64,000 bases of DNA, taken from NCBI GenBank assembly GCA_037952775.1, contig JBANAY010000003.1, positions 4,712,001-4,776,000 of the forward strand, read 5' to 3'. Below the pieces are notes generated by a model, which had not been told where the DNA came from, ran no database searches, and saw only the letters and a program-made list of their open reading frames with translations. Of this stretch, positions 1-11,256 are shown piece after piece. This stretch comes from Clonostachys chloroleuca (Eukaryota; Ascomycota; Sordariomycetes; Hypocreales; Bionectriaceae). Numbering within the stretch: the stretch's first letter is position 1; every line of letters begins with the position of its first letter. The translations under genes were made by a program, and so were the position numbers.

Positions 1-1926
1 GTTGGGGCACCCAAAGTCCGAACAGGCTGCGTAACTTGTGAGTTTTCTTTTGCAGAAAGTTTGATATGCTGATTGCTAACGTTGTTTTGTTCTCAGGCAA
101 GTAAGTAGAACCCCGCTGTCCTCTTATGCCATAGCTAATAACCAAGAAAACGGCATATTAAATGCGATGAAACGAAGCCTGCATGCCGAAACTGTTTGTC
201 TTTGAGCGGAGAATGCGGTGGCTATTGGATAAAGCCTCGTAAAGTTCGTGCGCGAAGACACAAGCACCCTAATCTCCCGATAACCCATGGCCCCTATGGA
301 ACTCATTCCCTCAAGGAGCCGAGGCTTGGCTTAGAATTTGAGGATAAATTTCAGCAGCTTTATTTCGATGAATGGATGTATCTATCTCGGGACCTCCTTT
401 ACGGCTATAGTGCAAACAAGCTTTGGTCAACCTTCCTGCCTCAGCTCACGGCTCAAAACACAACCCTCCGCGATGCCGCTCTCGCGATTGGAGCTATGAG
501 CCATGCTCAGCTAACTCAGTCCAAACCGGACAGTCTTTATTACCAGCATGCGGTTACTTATTATTGTCGGGCGCTGCGATCAGTTAGCCGCTCGAATCAA
601 GGTTCAAGGAGCTTACAAGAAGCGATCCTCCTCTCGATACTGTTTACCAGCTTCGAAGGGGTTCGTCAAGACATAAAATCGGCGCTAAGGCATATCTCAC
701 ATGGTCTGTTAATCATAAGAGAGCTTTGCTTAGGCCCCGAAGCTTCTTCGAAGATGGCTCAGCTTGCGCCAAGTCCTGGTGAACTTATTCATGAGGTCAT
801 ACTCTTGTATAACCGTTTCATTGTGCAAGCACAAACTGTGATGAGCGGGACAATTCAGGAGCGGAATCTGCATTCCCGTACCATTGAGGCAGAATCAAAT
901 TCAGAGATGGACGAAAGGGAACAGCTTTGCGCAGGATTAACTCCGTATATGGTCCCCCGAGCTGGGTTAGCCTGGCAGCCAAAACTGTTTCGTGATGCCG
1001 ACACGGCAGCTGAATATTGGAATGCGACTGTCCGCCGAATTGAGATACTGGATCCAAGTGCCATACAACTCATCGATGATCTGCTTCTTCAAGATCCCAG
1101 AGACTACATGAGTGTCGAAAAATACCTCCAGCGTCTTCGAAATTCAGCAGAGCTTCATACTTTCACGAACAAAGTGAAAACTCATTTACAGATTTGGCAC
1201 CGAGCATTCTGGCCCCTCTATCAACAAACTCTGACCCATTCCGCAGGAGAATCTGCTTCATATTTATGTTTGGTCAACCTTCGCATTGAATACTTGACCA
1301 TGTCGATATACAGCATGTTCTCCGCAGCCTGTGACTATGAGTACGTGTCGTCAATCACTCCAGAGTGTCGAGAGCTTTTGGAACTATGCGAGATTCTCCT
1401 CCGAAAACGAGTATCCAACGCAAAGCGCTTTTCAACAACATTTTCTATGCATACCGGGCTGTCGTGGCATTTGGTTTTCGTTGCCATAAACTGCCGCGAC
1501 CCCATTGCCAGAGAGACTGCAATCCGAATCTTGGAAACATATCCTCGACAGGATGGACTTTGGAGCAGCCAGGCTCTCGTTGAGATTGCAAAGAAGAACC
1601 GCGGGATTGAGGCCGAGAACTTCAAGGAAGGGACGCCTCAAGAACAGTGGCAGCGGCTCAATCGAAGGGTGTTTCTTCTAGAGGATGCAGGGGAGACACT
1701 CGTATTCCGCTACATACGCAAGAATGGTGACACAGGGAAATGGGAATTTTCCGAGGAGTATGCGCATCTACGAAGCTCCTCTTATGAGGGTACGGCTTTG
1801 GAATGGAAAGACAGACCACTAAGTTGTGAAGGGTGTACTCTACAATGGGGCAGAACAGCTGATGCTTCGTCCGGGACATTATGGCCTGGAATGGGTTGCT
1901 CAATACCTCGCATTGCGGCTGGTTGA
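1..1926 (+). CDS. Zn2Cys6 transcription factor, 5' end outside window
   Basis: Nuclear sequence-specific regulator of the fungal Zn2Cys6 class. The window opens inside the DNA-binding domain. Exons are inferred as 1-37, 97-100 and 147-1926. Joined, they give a perfect CX2CX6CX6CX2CX6C cluster: CVTC, then KKRHIKCDE, then PACRNC and a last Cys in GECGGY. The middle exon would be only 4 nt, between introns of 59 and 46 nt. The remaining ~570 residues resemble the long alpha-helical C-terminal domain of fungal C6 factors (DUF3468/Fungal_trans_2 style), with a segment around DEWMYLS near its start. The start codon lies upstream of base 1. Target genes are unknown; no biosynthetic gene is adjacent. 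Confidence 0.85.
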
Positions 1927-2139
1927 ATGGACAGATATTCATATGGCATAAAAATCCCAACCATTCTTTGAATAAAACATATTATGCCTGCTACTTCCCC
2001 AAGGTTCTGATGCTCTGCATATCCAAAATAGTCGTTATGTGGCAATAGGTCATGTCTCTCTATTCGCTAATCTAGCCGTAAATGTACCAACTTTTCTCCT
2101 TCATCTATATACCAGTTTTTGAACAAAAGCATAATAATT

Positions 2140-3837
2140 TTAGTTGGCCCAAAGTCGAACGGCCTTGTCCTTTCCACCGCTTCCTACTCGTTGGCCATCG
2201 ACACTCCAATCCACAGCATAGACTTCATCCTCATGCCCTGGCAAATCTCTTGCGAGTTGGAACGTTCTCAAATTCCAGACTTTGAGTGTCGTGTCTTTGG
2301 ACGCTGTCACAAGGAGGCGGGAGTCGGCGGAGAAGGCACACAAATAAATGGGTGCAACGTGGCCTCGCAAAGTAGCGATAAAAGCACCGTCCCTAGATTG
2401 CGTTAGCGCTCTGGATCAGAGATATGCTTGATTGCTGGGAATGGGCTCTGCTTACTTTGGATTCCATAATTTGGTGTGGTTGTCCCAGCTGACACTGGCA
2501 ATAAGTCGTCCATCGGGTGAGAAGGCCACGTGGTTGACCATCTTTTGATGCCCAAGCATGCGAGTAATAGGCTTATCCTTGGACTGGACTGGATCCCACA
2601 GATACATGGTGAAGTCATCGCTAGCGGAAACCATTGTTTCGACTAAAGTACCTTTCACGTTGGCAACCTTCTCGAAGCGTTCCTTTGCCTTCTGCTTCTT
2701 CTCCTCGGGTGTGGCAGGAACTTGAGTCCCAGGCTCGAAATAGCCTGTCCGAAGCACGTAATCAGTTGAAAGCGCCAGACTGTTCACCCAGTGGGCATGG
2801 CCCTTGAGGTTATGCAATAACACGCCCTTCACAGGGTCCCAAATGCGGAGAGTTTTGTCATGACTGGCTGTGATGATCGTCCCCTTTTCACCGCCTGTGC
2901 CTCCCCATTTGACACAGCTAATGGCAGCTGTGTGGCCACTGAGGATGTGCTCTGTCTGACCCGTGTTTACGTTCCATATCCTGCACGTAGTGTCTTTTCC
3001 AGCAGTGGCAAGGAAAGGTGTGTTGTCAGACCAAAGGTGATATGGCTGCCACGCGAGAGCTCTGATATCCTTGAGGTGGCCTTTGAGGACCTTGTTCACT
3101 GACTCTCCTGTCCGGGGGTTCCAAAGTCTGGCAGTTTGGTCTATGATGGATTAGTATATCAGGTCAATTAATGTCGATAGAGTGATTCTGCATCTTTACT
3201 CACCCATGCTGCACGTAGCAAGCAACTCTCCATCCGGGCTCCAAGATACGACAATAACGGCGCCCGTGTGTCCTTTCAACGTGAATTTCGGTGTGCCAGT
3301 CACGGTATCCCAGATACGGGCTGTCTGATCTCCACTTCCAGTTGCCAGCAGACCACTCGTGGCAGGAGAAAATTGGGCACAAAGAATAGGCTGCCCATGG
3401 CCGGGAATTCGGTGGGACAACCTCGACACGGCGTTGACTTTGAAAACGGCTTGTGGCTCTGCGACAAAGCTCAGGATTGCTTCCGCAGGGCTCGTTAAAC
3501 CGTGTGCCTTCAGGAGTTCAGGGAGCTCGGCTGGGCTGGCTGGGAGTGAATTGATGACCTTGTTCGACTCGGAGATGAGAATCTTGAATCTGTATGGCAC
3601 CGCATCCTCCTTGTCGTTCTGCAGGAGTGTGTTCAACAGCTGTGACATATTCTTCTCTGTTGCGTCTGCGAAGTTGACTTCCACCACATCAGCCAGTTGC
3701 TGGCCATCGCCATCGATGAATCGGGTTCTGAAAGAACCCTGGACCTGCGCGCTCGGGTCATCCTGGTGCTGAACTTGTGTGCGTTCAAGCGCTTCTCTTC
3801 GCTGCCTCTTCGAAGGCGGGGGTACAACGGTAGCCAT
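2140..3837 (-). CDS. rsa4: WD40 ribosome assembly protein, Rsa4/NLE1 type
   Basis: Predicted 60S pre-ribosome maturation factor. The family binds pre-60S particles and is released by the AAA ATPase Rea1/Mdn1 acting on its N-terminal ubiquitin-like NLE domain. Exons on the minus strand: 3837-3204, 3140-2456, 2392-2140, joined by two 63-nt GT-AG introns, giving 523 aa, close to the usual ~515. Residues ~35-120 form the NLE domain (FRTRFIDGDG... DAVPYRF). WD repeats follow, with GDQTARIWD, DKTLRIWD, DNHTKLWN and a final GGKDKAVRLW. The ATG at 3837 is preferred over an in-frame TTG 6 nt upstream. This is the clearest core housekeeping gene here and anchors the region to a chromosome. Confidence 0.95.
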
Positions 3838-4314
3838 CGCCAATCTATTCTTTGGGATTGATTATCGAAATGCTCCCTATCCACTACCTAATTGCAGGTG
3901 CTCAAACGGATGTGGTTGAGTGCGTAGGCCTGAAACTCGATGAGGAGAGACATCAAGGAATTTTCGTTATCGCTCCGCCTTATCGGGTCATATCTTATCA
4001 GGGCTTGCTGACTAAAGCTCCCCACACCTGTTCCGCTGTCTACTGTTGCTACCCTATACTCACCTCAACACGACGACGGATCATCGCCATACGACGTAAA
4101 TTATTTGGATTTTATTCATTGTGTGGAGATCTCGGACCTGACATCTTGGTTTATGTTTTTTTTTCCTTTGTGCTCGAACTCTATAAACCATATCATTTGG
4201 AGTATGAGCTTTTGTGTGTCTACTGATTGGCTTCTTCGGATCGTACCTAGGTAGTACTGCATAAATGTACGCAACATCCACCTCATTTTGCCTGATCTCC
4301 TCATGCCCGCTCCT

Positions 4315-5439
4315 CTATTTAGCTACTCCAATTTCCGTCTCCGGTTCCCTGTACACAAATTGTTCCAGCGGAATCTGATCACCTGAAACGTCATCGTCCT
4401 CAAGCTTTTCACACCCTGTCCCATGAAAGATCAGACCAGGATGCCCAATGCAAAGTAGTAGTGACGAGATATAAACCACACTGATAACGGTTAGCACTGT
4501 TTGCAACTGAGCTCAAAAACAAAGTATGACTTACGCCCCCTCCAACACGATGAATAGGCTCTCGTTAGTGATCAGCTCAGAGTGCGTATAGCCCTCTTTC
4601 AGCTCATAGCAGCGATACGCACACCGTGCCAAGATCAACACGGTTGCCAAGGCGAGGCAGATAAAAAATGAGGTCTCTCTCGCTGTAAACCTTTGCGTGA
4701 CTTGTGACCGAAGATATCGCGCCATGTAGTCACCAAAAAGCGCTATAAATATGACGAGGACAGCGACCTGAAGAATGAGCCCTACCATGGCGATATCAAC
4801 CCCCCTCTGGCTAACACCACGACTCACAGTCGATACTGCACCGCCAGCTGCTTGTAAAACAAGGCAAATAATGTCAGCAGGGATGAAGAAATAATAGAAC
4901 AGCTTGGGGCGGATCCGTGATAGTGCTGCCGAAAAATGTTCGATTCTACAAATGACCCAAAAAAATCCAATTAGTGTCCGCTAGAGGTCAACCGATGAAT
5001 AAAGGAATACTTGCGTTTTGGACAGGGTAACATAAATGGCAGCGGTATAAAAAACGGGAGCTCCAGTAATGGTGATGATTTGGATCAAGAAGCCGGGAAA
5101 AGAAAATGGATTTTTGTAGAGCATGATTCGACCACCATATCCAATCATCTCGAATATGCAACCAGAGATCATGAAAGCCATGAACCACCAGCTCCGCCAA
5201 CGGATACCGAGATAAATATGCATGACCATAGCTAGACCGAAGAGGGCGAGAAAAGTGGCGTTGGCAGAGAGCGAGGGCTGGTATTTGTAGACGCTCCAGT
5301 CGAGGGGGCATATTTCGAGCGTGCAATTTGAACCTGGGCCGAACACAACGACTTTTGGCAGCTGTGATGCCATGTAGTTCATGATCAAGCTCTCCTCGAG
5401 AGAGGCTGATGGTGCATTGTCCGAGGGTCGGTCATCCAT
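4315..5439 (-). CDS. RTA1-like seven-transmembrane protein
   Basis: Integral membrane protein of the fungal RTA1/RTM1/RSB1 family, linked in yeasts to sphingoid-base export and resistance to toxic compounds; the substrate here is unknown. Exons: 5439-5015, 4945-4535, 4480-4315 (333 aa). Family landmarks are YQPSLSAN at the start of the first TM segment, EMIGYGGR, the TAAIYVTLSK loop, IRPKLFYYFFIPADI, LQAAGGAVS and the closing IGHPGLIFHG. The first intron (4946-5014) fits only as a GC-AG intron with donor GCAAGT, which restores TLSKTIEHFS. The second uses the downstream acceptor at 4481 after a CTAAC branch site; earlier AGs break or lengthen the last TM segment. The C-terminus is acidic and cytoplasmic-like. 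Confidence 0.88.
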
Positions 5440-6301
5440 TGCTTCGGCTTGTGTACGAATAATTGAGAAAATCACGTCGCCCTAGAGTAGGGATCTAAGT
5501 ATTTCTCTTTTCCACACCTCAATCTCGATTGTCAGATGATAGCTGCGGGGATGATTTATACAACGACATGGCCCGTAACCAACTTCCTCCCTACGGTTGA
5601 CTTCAGGTCCCGCACCGTAATTCTTTTATTCTATGACAAATTGAACATCAAGCGATTCGTTAAGCGTGTAGGTGTTCAATATTGGGTTCATCCTCACTAC
5701 AAGCACTTGTCGTATTCAGTCAAGGACCCACAAGGCTCGCATTCGCCTGGGAGTACAGAGGGAACTTAGCATTCTGTCCACTATCTAATGAAGTTTAACT
5801 GGCACACATCGAATCTTCCTTCAAGATTCCGATTCTTTGGATTAAATGAAGGATTTGATGAGAGGACACGGCATTTGATATGTCAATATGGCCGGCGTAG
5901 CCACTTGGCGGCTTTGGAATTGAAGCCTCATCTAGACATCAACACATCTGAGTGACAGAGATTGGCGTGCCTTATGCTCTTGGGTGCCCCCAATAAATTG
6001 GAGTACGCAAAGATACACAACATAGTATAATCGACGCTAGCCTAGAACATATCCCTTACTGTCATACTCCCGCTTGTAGCTATCGGTTTATTAGATGTAC
6101 AGGACATCTACTTATTGAACGTGGCCAAACCCTGACATGGCCACCTTCGCACATGCACGGAAATATCTCGTACGAGCTTGATGTACCATTAGAATCTGTC
6201 CAAGGGGGACTCTGCCCGTCCCACCTTAGAAAGAAAGTAAATAGGCTGCGAGGGATTGGCAAATTTCAATCGTAGAATCTATCAATGGCAGCCTACACGG
6301 A
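5440..6301. other. Intergenic, no gene seen
   Basis: About 860 bp between the 5' end of the RTA1-like gene and the 3' end of the viroplasmin-domain gene. Only short, unsupported reading frames occur. I see no repeat or RNA gene. Confidence 0.5.
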
Positions 6302-6972
6302 TTAAAGATTGAGCTGAATGAATATGGTGGACAAATCTTTCTGGTCGCCATCACATTTATCCCTTCGTGGAATGTTCTTGGATGGTACATTCCCGAGCAC
6401 GTCTGAAGTTTTGCCCATAACTTTTGATGTATGCGTTCGATCAACGAACCGCCGTGCTTCCTCCTCTGTCTTGAACTTTTTGTGACAATTCCCTGAAAAG
6501 CCATTGATTTGTTCATTCGCTTCGCTTTGAATTTATTAGTGGCTTTACCTTAGCTCTCTTTGGTCATAGGAACGACTTACGCCCAAGATGTGAAAACACC
6601 GGTTTGGCGACCTTTAAAAACAGCGTAAAATACCTTTGCGTTGGGTTCGACGGGCTTCTCCTCCGTGACTTCGATGCCGGTCTGTCCGGCATCTTCGGCG
6701 AGAGCGGTGCGGCGTAGACTGTAAATGTAATCTTCCGCCTCGACCTCAGAATAGAACCCCTTGCACTCTCCTCCGGCAAAGTTTTCTATCCGCATTTTGG
6801 CATCTTCCCTATAGTTATCAAGTTCAGCATAGTAACCAAACGTGGTTGAAACTGGTCAAATGGCCTACCAAGAGTTGAATATTGTTGGCTTGGCAAGATC
6901 CCTCCCTTTCACGACGACGTAGTGGCTCTTTTTGCCCTTGCGTCTAGAAGAGCTTGTCTGAGTGGGAGACAT
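6302..6972 (-). CDS. Small protein with two viroplasmin/RNase H1 N-terminal domains
   Basis: Exons 6972-6869, 6808-6581 and 6524-6302 encode 184 aa. Two copies of the caulimovirus-VI/RNase H1 hybrid-binding fold are visible. Copy one, residues ~16-60: HYVVVKGRDLAKPTIFNSW, then GECKGFYSEVEAEDYI. Copy two, ~98-145: FYAVFKGRQTGVFTSW, then GFSGNCHKKFKTEEEARRFV. In RNase H1 this domain binds RNA/DNA hybrids or dsRNA. No RNase H catalytic domain follows: after the second copy only ~40 residues remain before the stop. The intron 2 acceptor is placed at 6525, because a later AG at 6491-6492 destroys the conserved GFSGNCHKKF. It is likely a nucleic-acid-binding accessory protein; cellular role unknown. 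Confidence 0.78.
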
Positions 6973-7156
6973 CGGAGGAGATTTGTGGCAGGACTGGCGC
7001 AAGGTCAATAATTTACTAGGAAAAGCTTAACCATACATTGAGTTTTTTGAGATTTTGAGTATTAGCAGATTTAGACAGGGTGTCATCAAGTATTTATGAT
7101 TTTGCTTTGAAATTCTGCCAGTACGGTCCTTTTAAGTTCAGTGCATAAAGCATGTG

Positions 7157-7933
7157 ATGAGAGCAAGTATGAGTCTAGCAATTGCCACGATGTCATCATC
7201 TCGAGCCCAATCTAAAGAATTGTGCAATATTGCTATCTGCAAAGCTGCTCAACAAGTATACTTGGCTAGCATATCAGTTCTGTTATTGGATACAACATCA
7301 AAGACTGCTCCAGTCATGTTTCGCCATTTTGTGGGGATGGCTGGCCTCCCGCATGACGTCTGACAAGTTTGTCATCGCGGAGGGCTTATTAGGCAGCATT
7401 GTTCTATATTGCACGCCCATTGGAGATGGGGAATACGCGGAGGCCAAGGACTTCGGCAAGGTGCTGGCGATAGAGCTGCTGAAGTGCGCCGCGCTCGGGC
7501 TGGGAATGGAGGCAGGCATGGCGGCGTGGCACGCCATCTGGGACAAGCTCGTTGGCAGCGAGGAGGACACCTTCAAGCGCAAGATGACGCCTGCGACGGC
7601 GCCTACAAGAAGCTGCAGCCCGTCCTAACCAACTGGGATGCGTGTCTCACGACGCATTACCTTGACCGCCAGTCGTTCGGCACGATCCGCGCCGGCGGTG
7701 TCACCATCTCCAAGTTCCAGGCCGACGAGATCGCGCCGGCCCTTACGACGGCTACCCGGGCGGTCAATGCGCTGGGGTTCACGCCGCTTATCGAGAAGCT
7801 CGAGGAGCTGTGTAACAAGATGCTGGAAGCGTCTAATGCCATTGTGATTGACTATACGGAGGTGAGACCGAGGGATATGAAGGGTCATAAGACGGAGATT
7901 GAGGGTGTGCTGAAGACTCTGAAGGCCGCTTGA
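7157..7933 (+). pseudogene. Frameshifted gene of unknown function (~250 aa)
   Basis: Three consecutive frames together look like one soluble helical protein. Frame A (7157-7363) ends FRHFVGMAGLPHDV then stop. Frame B carries DKFVIAEGLLGSIVLY to about 7575. Frame C carries DDACDGAYKKLQPVL to the stop at 7933, ending EGVLKTLKAA. Each junction needs a single missing base, near 7360 and near 7577. No intron signals explain the joins. I do not recognise the family. Base composition changes sharply inside it: AT-leaning before ~7420, strongly GC-rich third positions after. It is either a decayed gene or an intact gene carrying assembly deletions. Confidence 0.55.
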
Positions 7934-8208
7934 GGGACAGTCACATATTTTGCTATGTGTTCCACACTACAGCACCACAAATGTATGTCCGTACTAGACT
8001 TCAGTTTAGTATTATTCATGAGCAATCTGAGCAATCTCGTCGGACTACTTCTCGTAAGGATTCTCCATTGGCGAGCTGCGGCGTTGCAGACTTAGCCTAC
8101 ACTGGCGGATTGTTATCCTAGGCCCGTCAATATCCCATATCCACCGCGTGCTTCGATTGACTAGTGCTAAACTATGCTTCTTGCCAGGATAGGTGGAATT
8201 GCTAGCAC

Positions 8209-9345
8209 TCATAGTTTACCAGTCTCGTATTGCGGTTTCACCAACGCAGTTCCATCTGAGAGACAGGGACGGTCGCTTCCTACCACCTTCGCAAACCATC
8301 TGATTTGATCCCACCCTTCTGAGTTCCTCCCAATATTCCAGACCTCGATAGCTATGTCGTCACCTGGTTTCACAGGCCCCGAGAACCTTGCGGATAGTTG
8401 TTGGAGGCTGAGTGGATCGGATTTCCCTAGGCGCCGCACGAATTCATGGGCAATAACATTGTAGGCGAAGACCCCGTGGTTAATGAGTCCCCCGTATCCC
8501 ATCTGTTTACCTGGCTCTGGGGTAGCATGCAGAGGATTGTAATCTCCATTAAGTCTAGACAGATGAATTAGCTGGAGAGGCTTGAGGCTCCGTCAATGGA
8601 TATGATGTCCTACCTGTACAAATGTGAACTCTGGGCATCGATGTGGACTTGAAACGACAAATCGACTGTTTTCCCTTCCGGGGGCGGATGTCTTTGCGCA
8701 GGAGGTCCTCTCGGTCCTCCCCAGTTACCCTGCCCTACATAAAACTCGCTGCCCACGTTGCGAGTGTAGATCTCGTCTGAAGCAGCATCCACAAGCAGGT
8801 GCTCAGTCCGGACCACTGTGCCTGCTTTACCTTTGTCGAAGACACCAACGATCTTGGATCGAAATTCGAACTGCCTACCTTCGGAGGTGACGGGCAGGAG
8901 TTTGAGCATCTCAATGGTGCGATCTCCATCAACGAGTCGCACCGGGTCCAACTCTGGGACGCCGGGTATCTTGACGGCCCCCTGTGCAGCATAGAAGTCC
9001 GTGACTTCTTGATTGTCGAGCTTGAATACTGGAATGAAAGTGAGAAACGAGACTTCTCATGTTCACGGCCTAGCCAAGAAGAACAGTATACAGGCTACTC
9101 ACCTAAGCCGAAGGGGAAAGTCGGGAAGGTGGAAAACTGAGGGTGGCGTTCCTATCGCGAGTATGACTGCTTAGTATACGGGGCGATTGCCAAGCTGTTG
9201 CTCAACCTGTCGATGATTTACATACGTAGAGGAATTGAAGCTCATCTGCTTTGCATCCAATACTGATGTTGAAGAGTAGAGTATCACGCTTCAGCCACGA
9301 GACCTTTCTCACAGGGAGCTGATACCCAACCCATGGCCCATCCAT
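8209..9345 (-). CDS. MaoC-like (hydratase 2) dehydratase
   Basis: Predicted 2-enoyl-CoA hydratase of the hydratase-2/MaoC class, hydrating trans-enoyl-CoA to (R)-3-hydroxyacyl-CoA in fatty acid or polyketide-like metabolism. Exons: 9345-9226, 9151-9103, 9028-8614, 8554-8209 (309 aa), including a 49-nt exon. The split motif YRLNGDYNPLHATPE, rebuilt across intron 3, holds the catalytic Asp and His of the hydratase-2 signature, and GGLINHGVFAY follows. An N-terminal non-catalytic hot-dog half (HPQFSTFPTFPFGL, PVRLVDGDRTIEML) matches the two-domain eukaryotic layout. The protein ends in GKL, a weak variant of a peroxisomal PTS1 tripeptide, so peroxisomal location is possible but unproven. Confidence 0.88.
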
Positions 9346-9733
9346 TATGTATCAAGCCGCGGCGAGGGGCGTATCTATACTTGTGGTGAATGGTGACGGT
9401 GATGCAAGACGTGGACGGCCAGACAAATTTGATTGTGGAAAACCGCTCACCCCTGGATAAAAGCCGGCAATTCCCAATATCTCAGCCAGCAAATGAGACC
9501 GTGCCTCCCGACGACTTACTTCAGTATAGCGCCTAGGAAAATACTCGTTATCAATCAGATAAGATCCACCGAACTGCATTATAGATTTTAGAGATTACTA
9601 AGATCTTTGAACTAAATAATAAAAATAAAGAGAAGGGTTGATCATGTAATTATATTAAGTAATTAATGGTAGAGTATAAATGGCTCGTCTGCTTCGATTT
9701 ACCCTGCAGCCAGTCTTTTGCAGCCTTGGAAAA

Positions 9734-10055
9734 TCAGAGGCGTTGAGGGGTGACTGCCAAAGAAATGGAGGTGTTCTCTGTGAGTTCTTCGATACTCTTG
9801 AATAGACCTTGGACGACCGAGTAAGTGCTTGGGTCGTCGAGGTCTGGACAATGGCTATCCAATGGCTTCTCTTCGCTAATACGACACCGTCGCCCCAACA
9901 CGCGGAACGGTGCAGAATAGCAGAATAGCTTCCAGCCGAGCATCAAGCAGGCATGGGTCGCGCCAAGCGGTGTTGTAGGAGTCGATTCCTTGCATACTCT
10001 CTAAGCAGTAACTGAAGAGGCCGACGAGGCCGACAGCCAGTTCTACCGATTACAT
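9734..10055 (-). pseudogene. HeLo (prion-inhibition/propagation) domain relic
   Basis: Reading the minus strand from ~10046 gives VELAVGLVGLFSYCLES then GIDSYNTAWRD, the N-terminal helix pattern of HET-S/HeLo-domain proteins involved in fungal non-self recognition. After about 35 codons similarity continues one base over: YSAPFRVLGRRC, SEEKPLDSHCPDLDDPSTY, SVVQGLFKSIEELTEN, typical of the next part of the same domain. The apparent ATG at 10055 is followed directly by TAA. No C-terminal effector region is seen before 9734. It reads as a truncated, frameshifted remnant. The family call rests on remembered similarity only. Confidence 0.5.
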
Positions 10056-10521
10056 GACCATAGAGTGTTCAGATGCCGAGTTTGATGGTGACCTACCGAC
10101 AAGTGCTGATGCAAGGAAAAATCAAGTGCGAATCAAAGCGGTTTGACATTTGGAGATGAGTCTAATCAGCCACTTGGTAATGACGAGCCATTATTTTGTG
10201 GTATCTGAGAAGAAGCATTTTCCGAATCACCTCGCTTGTCGGCTTTAATAGGATGGCACTCTTGACCTATGGTGACATTCTTTGCGGTTGCAGAAAGCTG
10301 TAGGGGTGGTAGTTGCACACAAAGTTGGACCACCCCAATTCGTCCGGGTATATTGGATAATCTCAGATTCGGTGTGAGTCATGATGTCGTTGAGTCATCC
10401 AAATACGACTTTGTCAGCACGCAGTCTTCCTCAATATGCAACAGTGACTGTTTATATTTATGCCGTAGCCTATACCTTCAGTACATTGTCCAAGCTATGA
10501 ACCTTAATACCTTCTTTCAGA

Positions 10522-11256
10522 ATGGCGTCCAATACATCATCCCCTGTTAGAGTGTTACTCCTCACCAAGAGTCGAGGCTACCGTCATGATTGCATACCTA
10601 CTATGGTCTCGGCTTTCGGCTCGTTTCCAGTCGTCGTGAAGCATACTGAAGATTCTAGTCAGCTATCTTCGCTTTCCGATTATGATGTGATTGCACTTGG
10701 TCATAATACTGGCGAATATTTGACTGAAGAAGAGTCCATTTCTCTAAGAGATTTTGTTGAGAACGGTGGTGGTGTTGTCGGCATTCACGCCGCCACGTCC
10801 GGTATGAAGAATGATGCGAGATACACCAAGATCCTTGGTGAAGTTTTCAATGGTCATCCTCCACCGCAATGGATAGCCCTTGAGGTCGAGAACCCCAAAC
10901 ATTACATCAATGGCTACGAATCTCTCCCTGGCACAGACTCTGCGCCAGCTTCGGCCCCTATATGCCCAATTAACCTAAAGTCTGGAACAGAGAAGCAGTT
11001 TCTTTGGTTTGATGAACTATACAGCTTTAGGTCTCATCCGCGCCTTGCGGAGGGGCGAACTGTACTACTCTCTGCTCGGGACGAAGATGATTTGACAGAC
11101 AAGTCCGCTGGGTTTCCTCTATCGTGGTGCCAAACTGTTGGGGCTGGGAGAGTCTATTATACCGCCTTGGGTCACTTTGATGAGGCATATCAGGATTCAT
11201 GGTTTTTGGGAAATCTACACCGAGGTATCATTTGGGCTGCTAAAAGAGACACATGA
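10522..11256 (+). CDS. ThuA-like domain protein
   Basis: Single-exon 244-aa protein of the ThuA (trehalose utilisation) class I glutamine amidotransferase-like fold. Visible landmarks: N-terminal strand VRVLLLTKSRGYRHDCIP, the DYDVIALGHNTGEYLTEEE segment, GGGVVGIHAATSG at the nucleophile-elbow position, PLSWCQTVGAGRVYYTALGHFDEAY and a C-terminal GIIWAAKR. Homologues are linked to sugar metabolism or sit beside secreted carbohydrate-active proteins, but the reaction is not established. No signal peptide. ATG 10522 is the first in frame. The next gene downstream on the same strand is the EAR propeller gene, 710 bp away. Confidence 0.85.
   Translation: MASNTSSPVRVLLLTKSRGYRHDCIPTMVSAFGSFPVVVKHTEDSSQLSSLSDYDVIALGHNTGEYLTEEESISLRDFVENGGGVVGIHAATSGMKNDARYTKILGEVFNGHPPPQWIALEVENPKHYINGYESLPGTDSAPASAPICPINLKSGTEKQFLWFDELYSFRSHPRLAEGRTVLLSARDEDDLTDKSAGFPLSWCQTVGAGRVYYTALGHFDEAYQDSWFLGNLHRGIIWAAKRDT

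Noticed and set aside
9352..9579. 75-codon minus-strand frame just upstream of, and in frame with, the MaoC start
   Set aside because: It ends in TGA four codons before the MaoC ATG and adds nothing family-like; at most an upstream ORF.
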